A DNA stretch of 64,000 nucleotides. It comes from RYN-230 sp963834515. Lineage in GTDB: Bacteria; Actinomycetota; Actinomycetes; Streptosporangiales; Streptosporangiaceae. The translations under genes and the position numbers were made by a program. Under the pieces are notes generated by a model. That model was not told the origin of the DNA and searched no databases. It was given only the letters and a program-made list of their open reading frames with translations. Location: positions 558,001 to 622,000 of the forward strand of contig CAWICB010000003.1 of assembly GCA_963834515.1 (NCBI GenBank). Reading direction: 5' to 3'. This document shows, piece by piece, positions 17,554 through 26,484 of the stretch. Position 1 is the stretch's first letter; every line of letters begins with the position of its first letter.

Positions 17554-19827
17554 ATGGCGAGCCGCTATCGTCCGCGCCGATCTGCACAGAAGAAAGCCGT
17601 GACCTTGGCGGTGCCGCTCGTGATCGGGGCGGTCACGGTCGCCGGAGCCGACACGGCAATCGCTGCCTCAACAACTCATGCCGCGTCCACGTCCACGCCG
17701 ACGCCGACCGGGACGCCCACGCCGACACCCACAGCCACGTCCACGCCCACGCCCACACCGACCGGGACGCCCACGCCCACACCCACAGCCACGTCCACGC
17801 CCACGCCCACACCGACCGGGACGCCCACACCCACACCCACAGCCACAGCCACGTCCACGCCCACGCCCACACCGACCGGGACGCCCACGCCCACACCCAC
17901 GTCCACGCCCACGCCCACACCGACCGGGACGCCCACGCCCACACCCACAGCCACGTCCACGTCCACGCCAACGCCAACGCCGACCGGGACGCCCACGCCG
18001 ACACCGACACCCACGTCCACGTCCACGCCAACGCCGACCGGGACGCCCACGCCGACACCGACGCCGTCGCCCACGAGCCTGCCCGCTCCTCCCCTAGTCT
18101 CCCCGGGGACTGCATCCCCGCCGCTGGTCCCCGTCCCGGCGGCGATCGCGGTCGGCTATGCCCTTCCGGTTCCCGCCCCCCTGGTCGCGGCGGATCCCCG
18201 GCTTATCGGCGAGGGCAGCCCTGCCCCGCGCCGGGCGGAGCCTGCCGGACCGGTCACGCTTCCCGTCGCGCCGCGAACCGCTGTCGACGCCGTCACGTCA
18301 GGAACGCTCAAGGTCATCCCGGCGGGCGATGGAACATCAACGATTGTCCTGTCCGGCACTGACGGCGCCACCTACACCTATCGCCATGTGACCACCAGCA
18401 TGGCCCAGCGCAGGAGGGTGAGCGCCGGCACGCAGATCGGCGCCAGCGGTCCCGGCGGTTTCAGGTTCTCGATCTCCGTGCCTGATGTGCACGGCGCGGT
18501 CGACGCCGACGAGGCAATGCAGGCGTGGGCGGCGGGGGTCAGCGTCGATGTCCGCGCTCTGCCCTCCACCATCGCCCCCGTCACTGCCGCGCCGACCCGC
18601 AGGCGGGTGCTGCTGGTTACCGACGCGGGAGCGCGCACGGCTGCGACGGACCTGGCCAAATCCGTGGCTGGCCAGATGGTCAGGGTACGGACCGACACGG
18701 TCGGCGACACCCGTCCCTTCGGTCGTCGGGCTCTTGTGGCACAGCAGATCACCGCTCCGGGCAGCCATCGGCTGGTCGTCGTCGTACTGACGAACGGGAC
18801 GCCGGCCCAGGCCGCGGCGCTCGCGGCACGGCTGCCTGCAGGCCACGACCTGCTGTGGGTCGCCTCGCCCGGCACCACGCCGCAGCAGGCTGCGGCCTAC
18901 CAGGCGATCGTGGCCCGCCGCCCCGGATTCCGGGTCGAATCACTGCCCGCCGCCCTCACGGCCGTCGATGCCCCGGCGGTGAATGCCTTGGCTGGGAGGG
19001 CACAGGCAACCAGCGCCGTGAGCTGGTCGCCGACCGGCGCGCTGGCGACAGCCACGCTCGTAGCCGCCTATGCATCCACCGCCTACCGCCTAGAGTCGGT
19101 CTCGACACAGGCCCGCACGGTGGTCAGCTGGGCCGAAGAGCAGCTGGGCAAGCCCTACCAGTGGGGGGCAGCCGGGCCGGGAAGTTTCGACTGCTCCGGG
19201 CTAGCAATGGTCGCCCTGGCCCAGGCCGGGATCACCGTGACCCACAACGCGAACGCCCAGTGGCAACAGACCAAGGCCTACCGCGTCGCCGAAAACCAGC
19301 TCGCACCCGGCGATCTCGTGTTCTACGCCGGCTCTGACGGCTCACTTACCGCACCGGGCCACGTAGGGATCTACGTAGGCAACGGCGAGATCATCGACGC
19401 ACCCTACCCCGGGGCAAACGTCCGTTTCGACCCGCTCGACATCAGCGGATACGTGGGAGCGACAGACCCGTACGCCACTCCCATCGCGCTGCTTCCCGGC
19501 CGCGGCAACCTGGCCGCCCTCGCCACTTTGAACCAGTACCAGAGCTTCGCCCAGACCCTTGCCGACTCGATCTGGGGACCCAGCCAGTTCCCTTACCTGA
19601 ACCTGCTCTGGGAAAGAGAGTCTGGCTGGAACCCCGCCGCGACCAACCCGCTCTCCGGCGCGTTCGGCATCCCTCAGGCACTGCCCGCCGTAAAGATGGC
19701 ATCAGCCGGACTGGACTGGGCAACTGACCCTTACACGCAGATCATCTGGGGCATCGGCTACATCCACGCCACATACGGCACTCCGCAGGCAGCATGGGCC
19801 CACGAACTCACCTACGGCTGGTACTGA
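17554..19827 (+). CDS. Secreted NlpC/P60 peptidoglycan hydrolase with LytM-like and transglycosylase-like regions
   Basis: 757 aa from ATG 17554. A signal peptide with an Arg/Lys-rich n-region (ASRYRPRRSAQKK) ends near AIAAS. A Thr-Pro repeat linker of about 125 residues follows. Then comes a region resembling an inactive M23/LytM fold (TYTYRHVTTS...GGFRFSISVPD), a Rossmann-like middle of unknown role, and an NlpC/P60 domain with catalytic Cys547 (FDCSGL) and His603 (GHVGIYVG). The C-terminal ~110 residues (WERESGWNPAATNPLSGAFG, IPQALPAVKM, AWAHELTYGWY) match the aggregation-promoting-factor/SLT-like lytic transglycosylase ending. It should cut both peptide and glycan parts of the wall, outside the membrane. 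It is driven by composite promoter copy 2. Confidence 0.88.
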   Translation: MASRYRPRRSAQKKAVTLAVPLVIGAVTVAGADTAIAASTTHAASTSTPTPTGTPTPTPTATSTPTPTPTGTPTPTPTATSTPTPTPTGTPTPTPTATATSTPTPTPTGTPTPTPTSTPTPTPTGTPTPTPTATSTSTPTPTPTGTPTPTPTPTSTSTPTPTGTPTPTPTPSPTSLPAPPLVSPGTASPPLVPVPAAIAVGYALPVPAPLVAADPRLIGEGSPAPRRAEPAGPVTLPVAPRTAVDAVTSGTLKVIPAGDGTSTIVLSGTDGATYTYRHVTTSMAQRRRVSAGTQIGASGPGGFRFSISVPDVHGAVDADEAMQAWAAGVSVDVRALPSTIAPVTAAPTRRRVLLVTDAGARTAATDLAKSVAGQMVRVRTDTVGDTRPFGRRALVAQQITAPGSHRLVVVVLTNGTPAQAAALAARLPAGHDLLWVASPGTTPQQAAAYQAIVARRPGFRVESLPAALTAVDAPAVNALAGRAQATSAVSWSPTGALATATLVAAYASTAYRLESVSTQARTVVSWAEEQLGKPYQWGAAGPGSFDCSGLAMVALAQAGITVTHNANAQWQQTKAYRVAENQLAPGDLVFYAGSDGSLTAPGHVGIYVGNGEIIDAPYPGANVRFDPLDISGYVGATDPYATPIALLPGRGNLAALATLNQYQSFAQTLADSIWGPSQFPYLNLLWERESGWNPAATNPLSGAFGIPQALPAVKMASAGLDWATDPYTQIIWGIGYIHATYGTPQAAWAHELTYGWY
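17694..18070 (+). repeat. Thr-Pro coding minisatellite
   Basis: An internal tandem array encodes repeats of TPTPTPTGTPTPTPTATS (54-bp unit with variants) within the NlpC/P60 gene. Such linkers span the cell wall. The array is prone to slippage, so its length may vary between strains. Confidence 0.9.
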
Positions 19828-20096
19828 CGGCGCACCGGAACGGGATTCCCGCAAACCGTAGTGACGTCAGCTGTAGTGATCACGGCCGGACAGGCTGGTC
19901 TTGGCGCCCGCGGATACGCGCGCTGGCCGGGGGCAGGCTGTGGCTTGCCCGCTGCCCTGGTCGGCGTATGACGACGCCGAGCACCTGCCCGCGGAAACAG
20001 CCGCCGACGGCAGGTCCTGGGTCATGCTGATCGGTCATCTCGCCACGGATCGCACCGAGGGGTGCCAACGCTAGCAAGCTGGGTGGCTGCGCCACC

Positions 20097-20336
20097 TCAC
20101 GCCTCAGCGGCCTCGGCCCGCTCCAGGTGAACGTCGATGACCTCGAGCCCGAAGTCCTGGATTCTGTGGAGGAGGCCGTGCAGGGCCGCCTGGTCGGTCT
20201 CGACGCGCCGCATTACCGTCGTGTCGCCCACCACGCTTAGCTGCGCGTCGTCGAAGACTGCCCGCACCGAGGGGCCTGCGGCACCGCGAACGGTGATCGC
20301 GTAGGTGCCGCAGCTCGCCTGTCCGGGGTTGGTCAT
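20097..20336 (-). CDS. Small protein of a three-member family (79 aa)
   Basis: MTNPGQASCGTYAITVRGAA is followed by a region aligning with the proteins at 26057 and 47612. The shared pattern is 'VRG..G.....F....+..V.G.T.+...V.DQA.LHG+L.RIQ+.GLE++.V', here ETDQAALHGLLHRIQDFGLE. The fold is probably alpha/beta, with no membrane segment. AGAGG lies directly before the ATG. Unlike the other two it lacks the composite promoter. It stands alone between the NlpC gene and a transposase relic. Function unknown. Confidence 0.7.
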   Translation of the reverse strand: MTNPGQASCGTYAITVRGAAGPSVRAVFDDAQLSVVGDTTVMRRVETDQAALHGLLHRIQDFGLEVIDVHLERAEAAEA

Positions 20337-20474
20337 ACCTCTAGGAAACCGCCGAACGGGGTCAGTTGCCTACACCCGTTTGGGGTGTGCTGGCCGGGGC
20401 CTCGCCGGGCGGGGATAACCCCAATGCCAGGGTCTATGACCTCACCGCTGATGCTGGCTGGGTCAACGTAATGG

Positions 20475-20763
20475 GATGCCCTGATCGCCACGCTGATGAC
20501 CCTCCACGACCAGCAGCGGGAAGCCAGCCTGGACAAGCGCCGCGGGCACCGCCCCCGCCTGGCCGCCAGATCACTATCGCCGCCCCTGTTCAGTGTCCGG
20601 CCCGAAAACGATCAACAAGCGCATCCGCGACATCCGCGAACTCCTGGAACAGGCCAGGCACGCCATCCAGCCCGGCCCACACAGGCTCGCCAGCCTGCAG
20701 AACCTCTACGGCCTCGCGATCGCAGAAGGCATCATGATCCCGTCACAGATCAACACAGCGTGT
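20475..20763 (+). pseudogene. Transposase remnant with frameshift and internal deletion
   Basis: The frame from 20475 reads DALIATLMTLHDQQREASLD then KRRGHRPRLA and LFSVRPEN. After a frameshift near 20612 it continues as TINKRIRDIRELLEQARHAI, QPGPHRLASLQNLYGLA and IPSQINTAC. This order fits an actinobacterial DDE-type transposase N-terminal half from which the middle has been deleted. No inverted-repeat ends were found. The family name is left open because I recognise the protein type only from general pattern. Confidence 0.6.
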
Positions 20764-20873
20764 AATCCTCTGCAGGCTCTAACTACGCGGCATTGCGGAC
20801 AACCCGGGACCGGAGTTCAGGCCAGGCGCCGGATTTGGGGACTTTCGTCCCTGGCACCTCAGAGTCTGCCGTG

Positions 20874-23615
20874 ATGACATCAAAAGGCGTGCTGCGCCGT
20901 GTCGGCACGCATTGCATGCTAGGGGATTTCGCTGCTCCAGAGCCCGGCAGCGGCGGGAACTACCGCCCGGGAGTGTGCTGGTTGAGCCGTAGCAACGTAC
21001 GCGCGCGTGCCGACTCCGAGAATGGCCCATTCCCGGTTTCACGCTCGAAGTTCGGGTGCCCGGCAGTACCCGTCCGGGCCATCGCCCGTCCCCGCCTCAC
21101 CCAGGTCCTAGCCCAGCCCGACTGGCGGGTGGCGCTGGTGACCGGCGGTCCCGCCGCCGGGAAGACCGTAGCCGTCGCGCAGTGGTTCGAGACCCTGGAC
21201 CCGACAGCCCGGGAATGGGTAACGCTCGACGCTTACGATGACCGCCCAGAGCGCTTCTGGCTCACATTCGTCGTCGCCCTGGAGAGCGCGGTACCGGGTG
21301 CCTTCGACAAGGCTGCGGTGTCGGCAACTAATATGCACGGCTTGGCGCCGGAGTTTTTCCCGCGGCTGATGGCCGCCTGGTCGGCCATCAAAGATCCGGT
21401 CGTCATCGTCCTCGACGAGGTGCATCATCTCCAAAGCCCGGAGATCATCGAGGGTCTCGGCTTCGTCATCGAGCACCTCCCCGAACGCTCGAGGATGCTG
21501 CTGACCAGCCGGGCCGACCCGGACCTGCCCATCAGCCGGTGGCGGAGCCAGTCTTGGTTCACCGAACTCCGCCAGCGCGATCTGGCGCTTACGCTGCCCG
21601 AGACCACCGAACTATTCACCACGCTCGGCGAGCGCCGTCTCACCACAAGTGACATCGAGACGCTCTGGCGTCGGACTGAGGGCTGGGTCGCCGGCCTGCG
21701 CCTGGCCGCCGCCGGGCTTAAGGATCGCCCCGACGTCTCAGCCGCCGTGGCCGAGTTCTCCGGGCGGAACCCGATGGTGGCCGATCTGCTCGCCGAAGAA
21801 CTCCTCTACCGTGCCCCGAAGGACCTGTCGGAGTTCTTGCTGCGGACGTCGGTCGCCGACGTACTGGACGCGGAGCTGTGCGACGCATTGTCGGGGCGCA
21901 GCGACAGCGAGGAAACGCTCCGGCACATGGAAGCCGACCTGAAGTTCGTGACGGTGACAGGCCCCAGGCGGGACACCTACCGGTATCACCCGCTGCTGGT
22001 CGAGATGCTGCGCTCGGAGCTGGACAGGCGCCTGCCAGAAGAAGCACAGCAATTGAATCGCCTGGCCGCCGTGATGCTCGAGGCGCGGGGTGACGTCGCC
22101 GGGGCGGCCCGCTGTTACCTCGCTGCCGGTGACTCCGACCGGGCATTTTCGATTGTGTTCGAGGCTGCGTACCGTCGTGCTGATCTATCCGACGTTCCGG
22201 GCATTGTGGCATTCGCCAACCTCTTCCCGCTGGAGTTGGTGACCGAATCAGCCTCCCGGATGCTCACCTACGCCCTGACGCTCGGGCTGGCCGGCCAGGT
22301 GGCTGAGGCCCACGCATGGCTCCAGCGCGCACAGCTGCGCATCGGTGCCGAGCCTGTGCCGCGGGCGGAGGACGTCGCCGTCCTCGACGCGCTGCGGCTT
22401 CTCACGTTTACGGTCACCGGTGGCGCGGGCGATGAGATCGACGCCGGCCGCCGCGCGGTCGGGGCGATCGAGGCGGGTCTCGGCCTCGGGGTGGCCGGCG
22501 CCCGCGCACGCATGAACCTGGTCCGTGGCTACCTGCTGGCCGACAAGCCTGGCGAGGCCGAGGCGGTTCTGCAGGCCGGTAGCCCTGGCGACGAGATCGC
22601 AGCGCTCGTGCTCGCACCTGCGCTGGCCGCGCGCATCGCGTTGCGACGCGGCAGGCTCCCAGAAGCCGAACGTCAGGCTGCGGCTGCCCTCCAGGCGGCC
22701 CGCGCGTTCGGCGTCGGTACCCACCTGGGCGCGGCAGATGCCCACCTCGCGCTGGCCGGAACTCTCATCGACCGCAACGAGCTCGCGGATGCGAAGACGG
22801 CGTTCCAGTGCCTGGATGAGATCATTGAGGCCAATCCGTTTGCGCTCGTCTACCAGGTCCTGTTCCGGCTTGAGCAGGCCCGGGTCGCCGCGGCGCTGGA
22901 TGATTTCGACGGCGTGTTCGCCGTCCTGCGCGAAGCTCGCACGCTCATCGAGCATGTCCCGCGGTCCCTTCTGCGGTGCCTGATCGATGCGGCTTCCGCT
23001 CGCTGGCACCTGGAGGTGGGCCAGATTCGCCAGGCTGAGGAACTGATCGGCACGCTGCCCGATGACAGCCCGGCGCGAACGCTCCTGCGTGGCCGCCTGG
23101 ACCTGGCTCGCGGCCGCTTCGATGCGGTGCGGGCCAGGCTCCGGCAGGCCAGCTGCCTCGCCACGAGGCGTGACCGGCTAGCCAGTGAGCTGCTCCTGGC
23201 CCGCGCCGCAATCGAGTCCGGTGACGACGCCGGGCGGCACGTGACGCTGGCGGTCGAGCTCGCGGCCCCCGAGCACCTGGTCCGGGTCTTCCTTGAAGAA
23301 GGCCAGCCGTTGGCCCGCCTGGCCCGGGCGGCCGCGGAATCGCTCGGGACCGAGTCCGGCACCAGCCTGTCGGTAGCGCTCGGTTCGCCTCCCCGGTCCC
23401 GCAGCACTGCGCGCCCGTCGGCGACGATCCTCACCGAGCGTGAGCTGGCTGTGCTGCGGTTCCTGCCCTCTCACCGTACGAACGCCGATATTGCTAGCGA
23501 ATGCTTCATGTCGGTGAACACGGTCAAGGCCCACTTGAAGAGGATCCACGCCAAGCTGGGGGTCTCCTCCCGCGCGGATACGGTTGAGCGGGCCCGGCTC
23601 CTCGGCCTGCTCTGA
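20874..23615 (+). CDS. LAL-type LuxR regulator (ATPase-TPR-HTH), copy A
   Basis: About 913 aa from ATG 20874. The exact start is uncertain because no clear ribosome binding site is visible, and TTG 20793 or ATG 20916 are possible. SKFGCPAVPVRAIARPRL leads into the ATPase: Walker A GGPAAGKT and Walker B VVIVLDEVHHL. A long TPR-like helical middle (MalT type) follows. The C-terminal HTH is LTERELAVLRFLPSHRTNAD, IASECFMSVNTVKAHLKRIH and AKLGVSSRADTVERARLLGL. LAL regulators bind an inducer through the helical part and activate transcription as oligomers. With the next gene it is a candidate factor for the composite promoters. That link is inference. Confidence 0.87.
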   Translation: MTSKGVLRRVGTHCMLGDFAAPEPGSGGNYRPGVCWLSRSNVRARADSENGPFPVSRSKFGCPAVPVRAIARPRLTQVLAQPDWRVALVTGGPAAGKTVAVAQWFETLDPTAREWVTLDAYDDRPERFWLTFVVALESAVPGAFDKAAVSATNMHGLAPEFFPRLMAAWSAIKDPVVIVLDEVHHLQSPEIIEGLGFVIEHLPERSRMLLTSRADPDLPISRWRSQSWFTELRQRDLALTLPETTELFTTLGERRLTTSDIETLWRRTEGWVAGLRLAAAGLKDRPDVSAAVAEFSGRNPMVADLLAEELLYRAPKDLSEFLLRTSVADVLDAELCDALSGRSDSEETLRHMEADLKFVTVTGPRRDTYRYHPLLVEMLRSELDRRLPEEAQQLNRLAAVMLEARGDVAGAARCYLAAGDSDRAFSIVFEAAYRRADLSDVPGIVAFANLFPLELVTESASRMLTYALTLGLAGQVAEAHAWLQRAQLRIGAEPVPRAEDVAVLDALRLLTFTVTGGAGDEIDAGRRAVGAIEAGLGLGVAGARARMNLVRGYLLADKPGEAEAVLQAGSPGDEIAALVLAPALAARIALRRGRLPEAERQAAAALQAARAFGVGTHLGAADAHLALAGTLIDRNELADAKTAFQCLDEIIEANPFALVYQVLFRLEQARVAAALDDFDGVFAVLREARTLIEHVPRSLLRCLIDAASARWHLEVGQIRQAEELIGTLPDDSPARTLLRGRLDLARGRFDAVRARLRQASCLATRRDRLASELLLARAAIESGDDAGRHVTLAVELAAPEHLVRVFLEEGQPLARLARAAAESLGTESGTSLSVALGSPPRSRSTARPSATILTERELAVLRFLPSHRTNADIASECFMSVNTVKAHLKRIHAKLGVSSRADTVERARLLGLL

Positions 23616-23629
23616 TTCCCTGAGACAGC

Positions 23630-23646
23630 GCACCCTTTGGGGGTGC
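23630..23646. terminator. Hairpin between the two LAL genes
   Basis: GCACCC-TTTGG-GGGTGC lies 15 bases after the stop of copy A. The stem is short and has no T-run, so it may be a weak terminator or an operator. A similar ACACCC-GTTT-GGGGTGT sequence occurs near 20371-20387. Confidence 0.3.
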
Positions 23647-23688
23647 AGCCAGTTAACCCCCCTGTGATTTAGCGTATTAAATCAGGTA

Positions 23689-25977
23689 ATGCTGCTCCAG
23701 CCCATGGCAGCGGGGCATCAGGCCGGGGTTACGGAGGATGGGGTGGAAGACGGCTCGGGGCCGGTTCTGATCGCGACGAAACTGCGTCCGCCAGCAGTGC
23801 GCGCTCAGACCGTCGCGCGCGAGCGGCTCCTGGAGCGGCTCCGAAGCGGGCGGGATGCGAAGCTTAGCTTGGTGGCATGTCCGGCAGGTTTCGGGAAGAC
23901 CACCATGCTCGCGGCGTGGCACGAAGCCCAGGCGGGGCGGAAGCCTATCGCGTGGCTGACGCTGGATCAGGGCGATAATGACCCCGCGGCGTTCTGGTCC
24001 TATGTGATCGAGGCGCTTCGCAGGGTATGCCCAGCCCTCAGCCTGCCGGCATCGTCGCACATGGCCGCGAGGGAGTCTCTCGTTCATCTGGTGCTGCCGC
24101 ACCTGGTGAACGAGCTGGACGATCTGGGTGAGGTCACGCTGATCCTGGATGACTTCCACCACCTTACGGACGGCGTAGCGCGCGAGAGCATCGCCTGGTT
24201 CGTCGATCATGCACCACCCACCTTCCAGCTCGTGCTCTCCACCCGGACCGAGCCGGATCTTCCGCTGGCTGCGCTGCGCGTACATGGTGAACTGCTCGAA
24301 CTGCGCGCCGACGAGCTGCGGTTCTCCTCCGGAGAGGCGGACGCATTCCTGAACGGCCGCCTGGCACTCGGTCTCCTGAGTGAGGATGTGGATGATCTCC
24401 TCGAGCGGATGGAGGGCTGGCCGGCCGGGCTCTACCTGACGGCACTGTCGCTGATGCGGGCCCCTGACCGGCGCGCCATGGTGAACGAGCTGAGCACCTC
24501 GAGCCGGCATCTGATCGACTTCCTGGAGAGCGAGGTACTCCGGGCGCATGATCCGCCGATGCAGGACCTGATGCTGCGTTGCTCGATCCTGGAGCGGCTG
24601 TCCGGCCCGTTGTGCGATGCGGTGCTGGAGCAGCAGCACTCGGCACCGACGCTGGACGTCCTGTCACGCAGCAACCTCTTCCTTGCTCCCCTCGACGACG
24701 AGAATGGCTGGTACCGCTTCCACCCGCTCTTCGCCCAGTTGCTGCAGGTGGAACTCGAACGGCGTGAACCGGGCCTGGCCCCGGCGCTGCACCGCCGGGC
24801 GTACGCCTGGCACCGCGACCGGGGGACGACCAGTGAGGCGATCTTGCATGCGATCGGAGCGGGCGCGCACGCCGAGGCCGCCGAGCTGATCGAAGCCTCC
24901 TGGGTCCGTTACGCCAACGCGTGCAAGTACGCCACCGTCCTGGGTTGGATCCGGCGCTTCCCAGACGAGGTGGTGAGCGGCGACGTGCGGCTGCTTCTGG
25001 TCGCCGCATGGGTGCTTTCGCTATCCGCCAGACGGGGCGAGGCGGCGCGGGCCATCGCCGCGATCGAGGAGCTGGGCGAAACCGGAAGGGAAGAGCCCCT
25101 CCGGGACGGCTTCAGCTCGGCCGAGGCGAGCCTGACCATGCTACGGGCCGTCTTCCCGTGGGGCGACGTCGGCGCCCAGCTGGAACACGGCCGCCGCGCG
25201 GCAGTCCTCGAAGGCCCCGGGTCGCCATGGCGGCCGATGGCCTGCTGGGCGGTTGGCATGGGCCGGTACTTCCGCGGCGAGCCTGGCGAGGCCGACCGGT
25301 CGTTCGCCGAATCAATGGCGCTCGCGCCTGCCAGCGAGCAGTGGTTTGCCGCCGCGTCGTCGCTGGGTTACCGATCGCTCATTGCGGACGACGATGGGCG
25401 TCTGGAAGACCAGCGGCTGCTGGCCGAACAAGCCACCGAGCTCGCGGCGGAGCACGGCATCGAGGAAATGGCCGGCGAGGTACCGCTGGCCCTCGGGGTA
25501 TCGTTCGCACGGCGCGGAAGGCCGGAGCGGGCACTGCCTCTTATCGATCGCGGCGTCGCCGCCTTGCGGTCGTGGGGCCAGCCCATCGGCCTGGCCAAGG
25601 CACTGCTGCACCAGGCGACGGTGCTCCGCCAGAATGGTGAGCACCAGCGTTCGCAGACGGCGATCGCCGAGGCAAGATTCATCATTGAATCGTGTCCCGA
25701 TCCGGGGATCCTGGCCGGGAAGCTGAAGGCTTCCCAGCCGTGCCCGCGGCCGGGTCCCAGATCAGCAGATGAGGAGCTGACAGACCGGGAGCTCAGGGTG
25801 CTCAGGCTGCTGGCCAGCGATCTGTCCGAACGCGACATCGGCCAGCAGCTGTACGTCTCGCATAACACCGTGCACAGCCACGTCAGGTCGATCTACCGCA
25901 AGCTCGGCGTCTCCTCGCGGGCCCACGCCGTGGAACGGACCCGGGAGCTCAAGACTCCGCGCGCCGGCGTGGCATGA
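23689..25977 (+). CDS. LAL-type LuxR regulator (ATPase-TPR-HTH), copy B
   Basis: 762 aa. LIATKLRPPAVRAQTVARER and LLERLRSG open the ATPase. Walker A is CPAGFGKTT and Walker B LILDDFHHL. Helical MalT-like repeats follow, then the HTH (LTDRELRVLRLLASDLSERD, IGQQLYVSHNTVHSHVRSIY, RKLGVSSRAHAVERTRELK). The start may be ATG 23689 or 23704. The gene ends 15 bases before composite promoter copy 3. Its last ~235 bases are duplicated almost exactly, in a decayed state, at 47108-47342. It shares architecture but only modest sequence identity with copy A. Confidence 0.88.
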   Translation: MLLQPMAAGHQAGVTEDGVEDGSGPVLIATKLRPPAVRAQTVARERLLERLRSGRDAKLSLVACPAGFGKTTMLAAWHEAQAGRKPIAWLTLDQGDNDPAAFWSYVIEALRRVCPALSLPASSHMAARESLVHLVLPHLVNELDDLGEVTLILDDFHHLTDGVARESIAWFVDHAPPTFQLVLSTRTEPDLPLAALRVHGELLELRADELRFSSGEADAFLNGRLALGLLSEDVDDLLERMEGWPAGLYLTALSLMRAPDRRAMVNELSTSSRHLIDFLESEVLRAHDPPMQDLMLRCSILERLSGPLCDAVLEQQHSAPTLDVLSRSNLFLAPLDDENGWYRFHPLFAQLLQVELERREPGLAPALHRRAYAWHRDRGTTSEAILHAIGAGAHAEAAELIEASWVRYANACKYATVLGWIRRFPDEVVSGDVRLLLVAAWVLSLSARRGEAARAIAAIEELGETGREEPLRDGFSSAEASLTMLRAVFPWGDVGAQLEHGRRAAVLEGPGSPWRPMACWAVGMGRYFRGEPGEADRSFAESMALAPASEQWFAAASSLGYRSLIADDDGRLEDQRLLAEQATELAAEHGIEEMAGEVPLALGVSFARRGRPERALPLIDRGVAALRSWGQPIGLAKALLHQATVLRQNGEHQRSQTAIAEARFIIESCPDPGILAGKLKASQPCPRPGPRSADEELTDRELRVLRLLASDLSERDIGQQLYVSHNTVHSHVRSIYRKLGVSSRAHAVERTRELKTPRAGVA

Positions 25978-25992
25978 GGTCGCGTCCGCTTT

Positions 25993-26049
25993 CACCTAGG
26001 TGGAAACGGCCGTCGGGTAGTGACAGGTCACCTGCCCGAGTGTGAGCGT
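25993..26049 (+). promoter_or_regulatory. Composite promoter copy 3, leaderless, facing the small gene at 26057
   Basis: Operator CACCTAGGTG 25993-26002, variant core GGGTAGTG 26015-26022, perfect palindrome AGGTCACCT 26025-26033, -10-like GAGCGT 26044-26049. Seven bases later comes ATG 26057, so transcript start and start codon probably coincide. Confidence 0.8.
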
Positions 26050-26056
26050 ACGGGTG

Positions 26057-26293
26057 ATGGGCAGCGACCGGGCACGAGGCAGATGGTACCGGCTGGTCGT
26101 CCGGGGCGAACTCGGCGAACCGTTCGGTTTCCTGTTCGAGGGGATGCGGATGGACCGGGTTTCGGGCACCACGGTGCTGACCGGCGACGTGATCGACCAG
26201 GCGCACCTGCACGGGATCCTCCAGCGAATCCAGGAGCTGGGCCTTGAGCTCGTGTCTATCGATCCGGCAGACAACGACCAAACGTCCGGCTAG
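26057..26293 (+). CDS. Small protein of the three-member family, copy behind promoter 3 (78 aa)
   Basis: MGSDRARGRWYRLVVRGELG then EPFGFLFEGMRMDRVSGTTV and DQAHLHGILQRIQELGLELV. The start is set at ATG 26057 because the upstream GTG at 26042 overlaps the promoter -10 box and could not be transcribed from it. No Shine-Dalgarno is present, fitting a leaderless mRNA. It is nearly identical to the protein at 47612 and more distantly related to the one at 20097. It is soluble, with no cysteines. The DQA.LHG.L.RI motif is the best-conserved part. Function unknown. Confidence 0.75.
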   Translation: MGSDRARGRWYRLVVRGELGEPFGFLFEGMRMDRVSGTTVLTGDVIDQAHLHGILQRIQELGLELVSIDPADNDQTSG

Positions 26294-26340
26294 CTGACCG
26301 CAGCGACGACAGTGGCGCGGCAGAATAGGAGTTGGTTCAG

Positions 26341-26484
26341 ATGACGGTGCCCGAGGGCGACATCGTCGCTTTCGGGCTGCTGTTCGTCGTGGTGGCCGCG
26401 CTGGCCAGCCAATTCAGCGTCGCATCCAAGTCAGTCCCGGGCCAGCTCAGGCAGCACGTCACCATGCGCTGGGTCACGCGATGA
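26341..26484 (+). CDS. 47-aa single-pass membrane protein coupled to the TRIC-type gene
   Basis: ATG 26341 opens a 48-codon frame: MTVPEGD, then a hydrophobic helix IVAFGLLFVVVAALASQFSV, then a basic tail ending RWVTR. AGGAG lies about 10 bases upstream. The stop TGA (26482-26484) overlaps the ATG of the next gene as ATGA, typical of translational coupling. It may be a small partner of the channel or a leader for coupling. No family recognised. Confidence 0.55.
   Translation: MTVPEGDIVAFGLLFVVVAALASQFSVASKSVPGQLRQHVTMRWVTR

Noticed and set aside
17676..18115. Antisense frames over the Thr-Pro array encoding Gly-Val or Trp-Ala repeats
   Set aside because: They are automatic by-products of the repeat and lack start signals and domains.
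26042..26056. GTG 26042 (and 47597) as start of the small proteins
   Set aside because: The codon overlaps the -10-like box of its own promoter; ATG 26057 (47612) sits exactly where transcription is predicted to start.
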